A DNA stretch of 64,000 nucleotides from Shewanella sp. MR-4 (GTDB lineage: Bacteria > Pseudomonadota > Gammaproteobacteria > Enterobacterales > Shewanellaceae): assembly GCF_000014685.1 (NCBI RefSeq), contig NC_008321.1:2353001-2417000 (forward strand), given 5' to 3'. The notes under the pieces are model-generated. The model ran no database searches and was not told the origin of the DNA. It was given only the letters and a program-made list of their open reading frames with translations. Shown in pieces: positions 59,531 to 64,000 of the stretch. The first letter of the stretch is position 1. The number at the start of each line of letters is the position of its first letter. The translations under genes were made by a program, and so were the position numbers.

Positions 59531-61126
59531 TTAGCGCATGGCTAATAGCATATCCTGCGGCTGCTCAAGGTATTGTTTCCAAAGGTTACAGAAACGAGCA
59601 ATGGTGCCGCCATCAATAACGCGGTGATCCCCTGACCAACTCACTTGCATGATCTGACGCGCTTCGACTTCACCTTTCGCATTGAAGCGCGGCAAGGTTT
59701 GTAACTTACCTAATGCGACAATCGCGACTTCCGGCTTATTGATAATAGGCGTTGCAACTGTGCCACCTAAGGCGCCAATATTCGAAATCGAGATGGTGCC
59801 TTCTTTAAGATCCGCCGGCGCCACACGGCCGCTGCGTGCAGCATTGGTTAAGCGGGTGATTTCGGCAGCAACCTCGAGGATGCTCTTATCTTGCACATCC
59901 TTCACGTTTGGTACCAATAATCCCACCTTAGAGTCGACCGCCATACCTATGTTATGACGCGCCTTGTAGGTGATTTCCGTACAATCAGCATTCACTTGGC
60001 TGTTAAGCACAGGGAACTGCGTTAAGGCTAACGACATGGCTTTCATAAAGAATGGCATCATGGTTAGCTTAACTTCGTCGGAGGAATACTTGGCCTTCAT
60101 GCTTTCACGCAGAGCGACTAAGTCTGTCAAATCAAACTCTTCGCAATAAGTGAAGTGTGGAATGGTGGATACCGATTCCACCATCATTTTTGCCATCACG
60201 GCTTTCACGCCACGGATAGGCTCAACAATGTCACCCCGTGCAGCGCTTGCCACTGCGGTAGAAACGGTCGATTGAGCCACAGTTGGGGCAGCTACCACTA
60301 GCGCAGCGGCAGGCACAGCGCCACCCTGTGCTTGGAAGCGAGTAATGTCTTCCTTATACACACGGCCATGTTTACCACTACCAGGGACGCGACTTAAATC
60401 GATATCTAAGGCACGTGCCATACGGCGAACGGCTGGACTGGCTAAGGCTTTACCTTGGCGAGCAGGCTCCGAGGACACCGCCGCGCAAGCGGCTGGTGCT
60501 GCAGTATTCACAGCGGCAGCGCTTGCTTCCTGTGCATGGCTGACTGGCGCACTCACGCCACCTTCGACCTCAATCGCAAATAGTGGTGCATGTACTTTCG
60601 CTAACTGGCCCTTACGGTAGTGCAATTTGACAATTTTACCCGCTTTGATAGCAGGGATTTGCACTAGGGCTTTATCTGTCATCACATCGGCGATGGGTTG
60701 ATCTTCAACCACAGTATCGCCTTCTTGGACTAACCATTCGACCAGTTCACACTCAACAATGCCTTCGCCAATATCGGGCAGCAGAAATTCTTCTACGCTC
60801 GTACCCACCGCGCTGGATTGGCTTGCAGGTGTTTGAGTAGATGCCTGTACTTCAGGTTGAGAAGCAGCAACAGGTGCGGCTTCGTCGGACTCAATCTGCA
60901 CGGCATAAAGCGGCGCATGCACCTTAGCGATATCGCCTTTGGCGTAATACAGCTTGGTCACGACTCCCGCAAAAGGCGCCGGAATTTGCACTAAGGCTTT
61001 GTCAGTCATTACATCGGCGATGGGTTGATCTTCAGCAATCGTATCGCCCTCTTGCACCAACCACTCGACGAGTTCGCACTCGACAACGCCTTCACCAATG
61101 TCCGGCAAAATAAAATCTTTAATCAT
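59531..61126 (-). CDS. bkdB: Branched-chain 2-oxoacid dehydrogenase E2 with two lipoyl domains
   Basis: Dihydrolipoyl acyltransferase core of the branched-chain oxoacid dehydrogenase complex, 531 residues. Two lipoyl domains at about 1-80 and 115-195, each with the modified Lys in VMTDKALVQIPA, then an Ala/Val/Pro-rich linker, an E1/E3-binding domain (LASPAVRRMARALDIDLSRVPGSGKHGRVYKEDI) and a catalytic domain with GDHRVIDGGT. Last gene of bkdA1-A2-B. The gene for E3 is not in the window. Confidence 0.93.
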   Translation of the reverse strand: MIKDFILPDIGEGVVECELVEWLVQEGDTIAEDQPIADVMTDKALVQIPAPFAGVVTKLYYAKGDIAKVHAPLYAVQIESDEAAPVAASQPEVQASTQTPASQSSAVGTSVEEFLLPDIGEGIVECELVEWLVQEGDTVVEDQPIADVMTDKALVQIPAIKAGKIVKLHYRKGQLAKVHAPLFAIEVEGGVSAPVSHAQEASAAAVNTAAPAACAAVSSEPARQGKALASPAVRRMARALDIDLSRVPGSGKHGRVYKEDITRFQAQGGAVPAAALVVAAPTVAQSTVSTAVASAARGDIVEPIRGVKAVMAKMMVESVSTIPHFTYCEEFDLTDLVALRESMKAKYSSDEVKLTMMPFFMKAMSLALTQFPVLNSQVNADCTEITYKARHNIGMAVDSKVGLLVPNVKDVQDKSILEVAAEITRLTNAARSGRVAPADLKEGTISISNIGALGGTVATPIINKPEVAIVALGKLQTLPRFNAKGEVEARQIMQVSWSGDHRVIDGGTIARFCNLWKQYLEQPQDMLLAMR

Positions 61127-61135
61127 ACCGGACTC

Positions 61136-62113
61136 CTAGAAGTTCACCGATGCCTTAATGGCTTCAAAGGTTTTGAGCGCATCGGGCATATATTCTTTTT
61201 CGTGGACCAGTGGATATGGGGTATCTAGACCACATACACGGCTGATAGGTGATTCTAAATACAGGAAACATTCCTGCTGAATCGTCGCCGCGATTTCACC
61301 GGCAAAACCACCCGTTAATGGTGCTTCATGGTTGATCAGTAAGCGGCCGGTCTTCTTCACAGAATCAGCAACGGTATCCACATCCCAAGGTGCGAGTGTA
61401 CGTAGGTCGATAATTTCGCAGGAAATCCCCTCTTTTGCCGCCATGTCAGCCGCTTTTTCGATGATTTCCATCTGTGCGCCCCACGCCACTAAGGTGATGT
61501 CTTTCCCTTCGCGCACCACTTCGGCTTTACCCAGCTCGATTTCATAATCGCCCGCAGGGACTTCACCCACAGAAGCACGGTATAAACGCTTTGGCTCGAA
61601 GAACACCACAGGGTTTTTATCGCGAATAGAGGCTAATAATAAGCCCTTGGCCTGCTCAGGATTACGTGGCACAACCACTTTTAAGCCTGGCGTTTGGGTA
61701 AAATAAGCTTCTGGCGATTGTGAATGATAATGGCCGCCCGCAATACCGCCGCCATAAGGTGTACGGAACACTAGGCTTCCCACGTTAAATTCATTACCGC
61801 TGCGGTAACGGAATTTAGCAGACTCGTTCACTATTTGATCGAATGCTGGAAAGATGTAATCGGCGAACTGGATTTCGGCTACGGCGGTCATACCATTAGA
61901 GGCTAAACCGTTGGCAAAACCCGCAATGCCTTGTTCAGTCAGCGGCGTGTTAAAGCAGCGACTGCGACCAAACTTTTCCTGTAAACCTGAGGTTGCGCGA
62001 AACACACCGCCAAAGTGGCCAACGTCTTCACCAAACACCACCATGCGCTCGTCAGATTGCATGGCAATAGACAAGGCCTCATTGACGGCCTGTAACATAT
62101 TCATTTCTGCCAC
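61136..62113 (-). CDS. bkdA2: Branched-chain 2-oxoacid dehydrogenase E1 beta
   Basis: Beta subunit of the thiamine-diphosphate E1, 325 residues. ERMVVFGEDVGHFGGVFRATSGL, LTEQGIAGFANGLASNGMTAVAEIQFADYIFPAFDQIVNE and RSPEAYF-type segment GGHYHSQSPEAYFTQTPGL are family hallmarks. It starts 3 bp after bkdA1 and ends 9 bp before bkdB, so the three are one operon. Confidence 0.95.
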   Translation of the reverse strand: MAEMNMLQAVNEALSIAMQSDERMVVFGEDVGHFGGVFRATSGLQEKFGRSRCFNTPLTEQGIAGFANGLASNGMTAVAEIQFADYIFPAFDQIVNESAKFRYRSGNEFNVGSLVFRTPYGGGIAGGHYHSQSPEAYFTQTPGLKVVVPRNPEQAKGLLLASIRDKNPVVFFEPKRLYRASVGEVPAGDYEIELGKAEVVREGKDITLVAWGAQMEIIEKAADMAAKEGISCEIIDLRTLAPWDVDTVADSVKKTGRLLINHEAPLTGGFAGEIAATIQQECFLYLESPISRVCGLDTPYPLVHEKEYMPDALKTFEAIKASVNF

Positions 62114-62116
62114 GGC

Positions 62117-63295
62117 TTATAGCCTCCCTGCACTTTTGGGATAGGATTGCGGATATTTCTTGATGTGTTCTTTAAGTTCACTCAGCTGCTTTTTCAGCGC
62201 TGGTGTTGGCTTGTCGAACACATCTTCAATGATCTCATCCAGCATAGGGATAGGTAATTTTTCAGCGACTTTAACGGCGGCTAACACTTCTTCACGGTAC
62301 TTTTCGTAACGCAGGGCATCATCGGCCTCGGCCAACCACCCTTTGTTGATCAACCATAACTTGAAGCGTTTGACTGGATCGTGTTGCTGCCATTTTGCCT
62401 CTTCTTCTTTGGAGCGATAGCCAGAAGGATCGTCAGAAGATGAGTGCGCGCCAAGGCGATAAGTCATGGCTTCAATCAACACGGGGGCATTGTGCTCAAT
62501 CGCATAGGCACGCGCCTGTTGCGTCGCGGCTAACACCGCCAGCATATCGTTACCGTCGACACGAATGGTGTGCATGCCGTAACCCACACCGCGGCTAGCG
62601 ATACCGTTACCAGCAAACTGTTCTTCGGTTGGGGTGGAAATCGCATAACCATTGTTACGGCAGAAGAAAATCACCGGGCATTTTAACACCGCAGCCATAT
62701 TCAAGCCGGCGTGGAAGTCACCTTCAGACGCAGCGCCTTCACCAAAATAACAGACGGCAACATTACGTTTGCCTTGCATTTTCAGGCTATAACCGACACC
62801 TGTCGCTTGCGGGATTTGCGTGGCCAGTGGCGATGAGATGGTTTGGTAGTTTAACGCAGCGCAGCCGTAATGAATTGGCATTTGGCGACCTTTACCTAAG
62901 TCCTTCTCATTACTGAACATTTGGTTCATAAACTGTTCAGTGGTAAAGCCACGGTAACGTAGCGCCGCATGTTCACGATATTGCGCGAGGATCACGTCCT
63001 CAGCGTCCAGCGCCGCGACACTGCCGACGATCGCCGCTTCTTCACCTGTACAGGTCATATAGAAGCTGATCCGGCCCTGACGCTGCGCGCCTAACATACG
63101 TTCGTCGAGTACCCGCGTAAACACGCAGGTATCGTAAATTTTGGTGGCTAAGGCTTCATCTATTACAGGCAAAACCGCGGTTTCATAGGTAGTGCCGTCT
63201 GCTTGTAGAATTCGAAGGATAGGAATGTGAAGCGATGCCTTATCCAAGAAGCCGACACGGTGCACTGTATCAGTGTTGAGTGTTGCTTTGCTCAT
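62117..63295 (-). CDS. bkdA1: Branched-chain 2-oxoacid dehydrogenase E1 alpha
   Basis: Alpha subunit of E1, oxidatively decarboxylating 2-oxoacids from Val, Leu and Ile breakdown, 392 residues. Thiamine-diphosphate motif CYFGEGAASEGDFHAGLNMAAVLKCPVIFFCRNN, phosphorylation-loop-like YRLGAHSSSDDPSGYRSKEEE and AQYREHAALRYRGFTTEQFMNQMF. First gene of the operon, with a LiuR-like palindrome about 75 bp upstream. Confidence 0.95.
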   Translation of the reverse strand: MSKATLNTDTVHRVGFLDKASLHIPILRILQADGTTYETAVLPVIDEALATKIYDTCVFTRVLDERMLGAQRQGRISFYMTCTGEEAAIVGSVAALDAEDVILAQYREHAALRYRGFTTEQFMNQMFSNEKDLGKGRQMPIHYGCAALNYQTISSPLATQIPQATGVGYSLKMQGKRNVAVCYFGEGAASEGDFHAGLNMAAVLKCPVIFFCRNNGYAISTPTEEQFAGNGIASRGVGYGMHTIRVDGNDMLAVLAATQQARAYAIEHNAPVLIEAMTYRLGAHSSSDDPSGYRSKEEEAKWQQHDPVKRFKLWLINKGWLAEADDALRYEKYREEVLAAVKVAEKLPIPMLDEIIEDVFDKPTPALKKQLSELKEHIKKYPQSYPKSAGRL

Positions 63296-63369
63296 ATTGT
63301 GCTCTTGTTATCTCGTTACGCCATGGAAAATCCACAACGCCTAATTTATACGAATATGCCGGATGAACA

Positions 63370-63383
63370 TTACGTTAACGTAA
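63370..63383. promoter_or_regulatory. LiuR-like operator upstream of bkdA1
   Basis: TTACGTTAACGTAA is a perfect 14-bp palindrome 75 bp before bkdA1. It resembles the MerR-type LiuR sites described for branched-chain amino acid catabolism in gammaproteobacteria. Confidence 0.6.
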
Positions 63384-63457
63384 ACTACCTATCAACCGTT
63401 GGCACAGTTCAAACGACAACTAATCCCCTGTGGGCATGTATATAATGCTTTACAAAA

Positions 63458-64000
63458 CTAGCGAACATCTGGCGCGACTGAAGGGATCAGGCAAATCACA
63501 GTGCGATTGCCGATGGGCACCTTAGCATTGGGGAAGACAATCGATTCACATTCCTGTTCGACTTTAATTTCCTGCCCACCCTCTCGGGCCAATACAAAGC
63601 CTTTCGGGAACGATCGGAAGTTTTCGACATCGGTCGCGAAGGTAAATTCAAAATCATCAAAATGTTTGTTAATCACCCGACATACTTGATACAGATTCAC
63701 CTTATCCGCTGAGAATGGCTCAAGCGCTAAGGGTTTGTCTGTGATAAGGCGCATAAACATCTCTTGGGCGGCAATAAAACGCGTCATATCGTTTTGCCCC
63801 ATGGGATACACCTTACCTAATTCAATGGTAAAGGCATCGGCGCCATACTGCTCGGAGGAAAAATAACTAAAGGTGGTCGTCGGCTCATGGTGAAATAACA
63901 CAGTATCGACGCCACTGGCCGCTAAAAACATGATTTGCTCGGCGCTGTAAGCACGGCCGGGACGATAGGGATAAATCGCAAACTTTTCGTGTTTTGACGC
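63458..64000 (-). CDS. astE: Succinylglutamate desuccinylase, 5' end outside window
   Basis: Last enzyme of the arginine succinyltransferase pathway, releasing glutamate and succinate. The frame is open to the window edge (about 180 residues seen), so the N-terminus with the first Zn ligands is missing. The visible part matches the C-terminal half of AstE: VDTVLFHHEPTTTFSYFSSEQYGADAFTIELGKVYPMGQND, including the catalytic Glu, and a beta domain with FTFATDVENFRSFPKG. Divergent from bkdA1 is excluded: both are read on the minus strand. Confidence 0.9.
   Translation of the reverse strand, partial: ASKHEKFAIYPYRPGRAYSAEQIMFLAASGVDTVLFHHEPTTTFSYFSSEQYGADAFTIELGKVYPMGQNDMTRFIAAQEMFMRLITDKPLALEPFSADKVNLYQVCRVINKHFDDFEFTFATDVENFRSFPKGFVLAREGGQEIKVEQECESIVFPNAKVPIGNRTVICLIPSVAPDVR

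Overview
The window is chromosomal DNA from a Shewanella-type gammaproteobacterium, probably close to the ANA-3/MR-4/MR-7 group. The evidence is an EtrA-type Fnr next to a ccoNOQP cytochrome cbb3 operon, a gapB/gapA/nadA/bkd backbone, a Gly-Cys-Leu tRNA cluster and a GntR-controlled arabinose locus. This assignment rests on recognising protein families and gene order; no database search was run.

Positions 1-33900 are a large L-arabinose and arabinan utilisation region. It begins inside araD, followed by araA, a HAD phosphatase and a FadR/GntR regulator (AraR-like). A secreted GH43 enzyme diverges from a long + strand unit: IlvD/Edd-type sugar-acid dehydratase, pentose dehydrogenase (SDR), mutarotase, a four-gene sugar ABC transporter of the YtfQRT-YjfF type (araUVWZ) and two GH43 arabinofuranosidase paralogues, one exported and one cytosolic. 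After a DUF4303 gene and a gene remnant come a GH127/GH146-type beta-L-arabinofuranosidase, a GPH-family symporter, two more GH43 proteins (one with a ricin-type lectin region), a TauE-like permease, a TonB-dependent receptor, a 1121-residue GH43 lipoprotein with LamG-like modules, an EamA permease and an SMP-30 lactonase. A plausible flow is: the surface lipoprotein cuts arabinan, the TonB receptor imports oligomers, periplasmic GH43/GH127 enzymes trim them, ABC and GPH carriers take up products, and AraA/AraD plus a possible oxidative branch (dehydrogenase, lactonase, dehydratase) metabolise arabinose.

Positions 34400-36000 hold a tyrosine recombinase and a small Cys-rich gene, which may mark the edge of the accessory region.

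Positions 36150-64000 are ordinary core genome. They contain an HD-GYP response regulator, a lipoprotein, ccoNOQP with fixH/ccoI/ccoS and a UreH-like membrane protein, etrA, uspE, ttcA, two envelope genes (DUF2987, Bax-like), a YvcK-like protein, an aminotransferase, three tRNAs, gapB, a DUF2989 lipoprotein, gapA, sodC, nadA, bkdA1-bkdA2-bkdB and the start-truncated end of astE. Regulatory palindromes visible by eye include AraR-like, Fnr/EtrA, HexR-like and LiuR-like sites.
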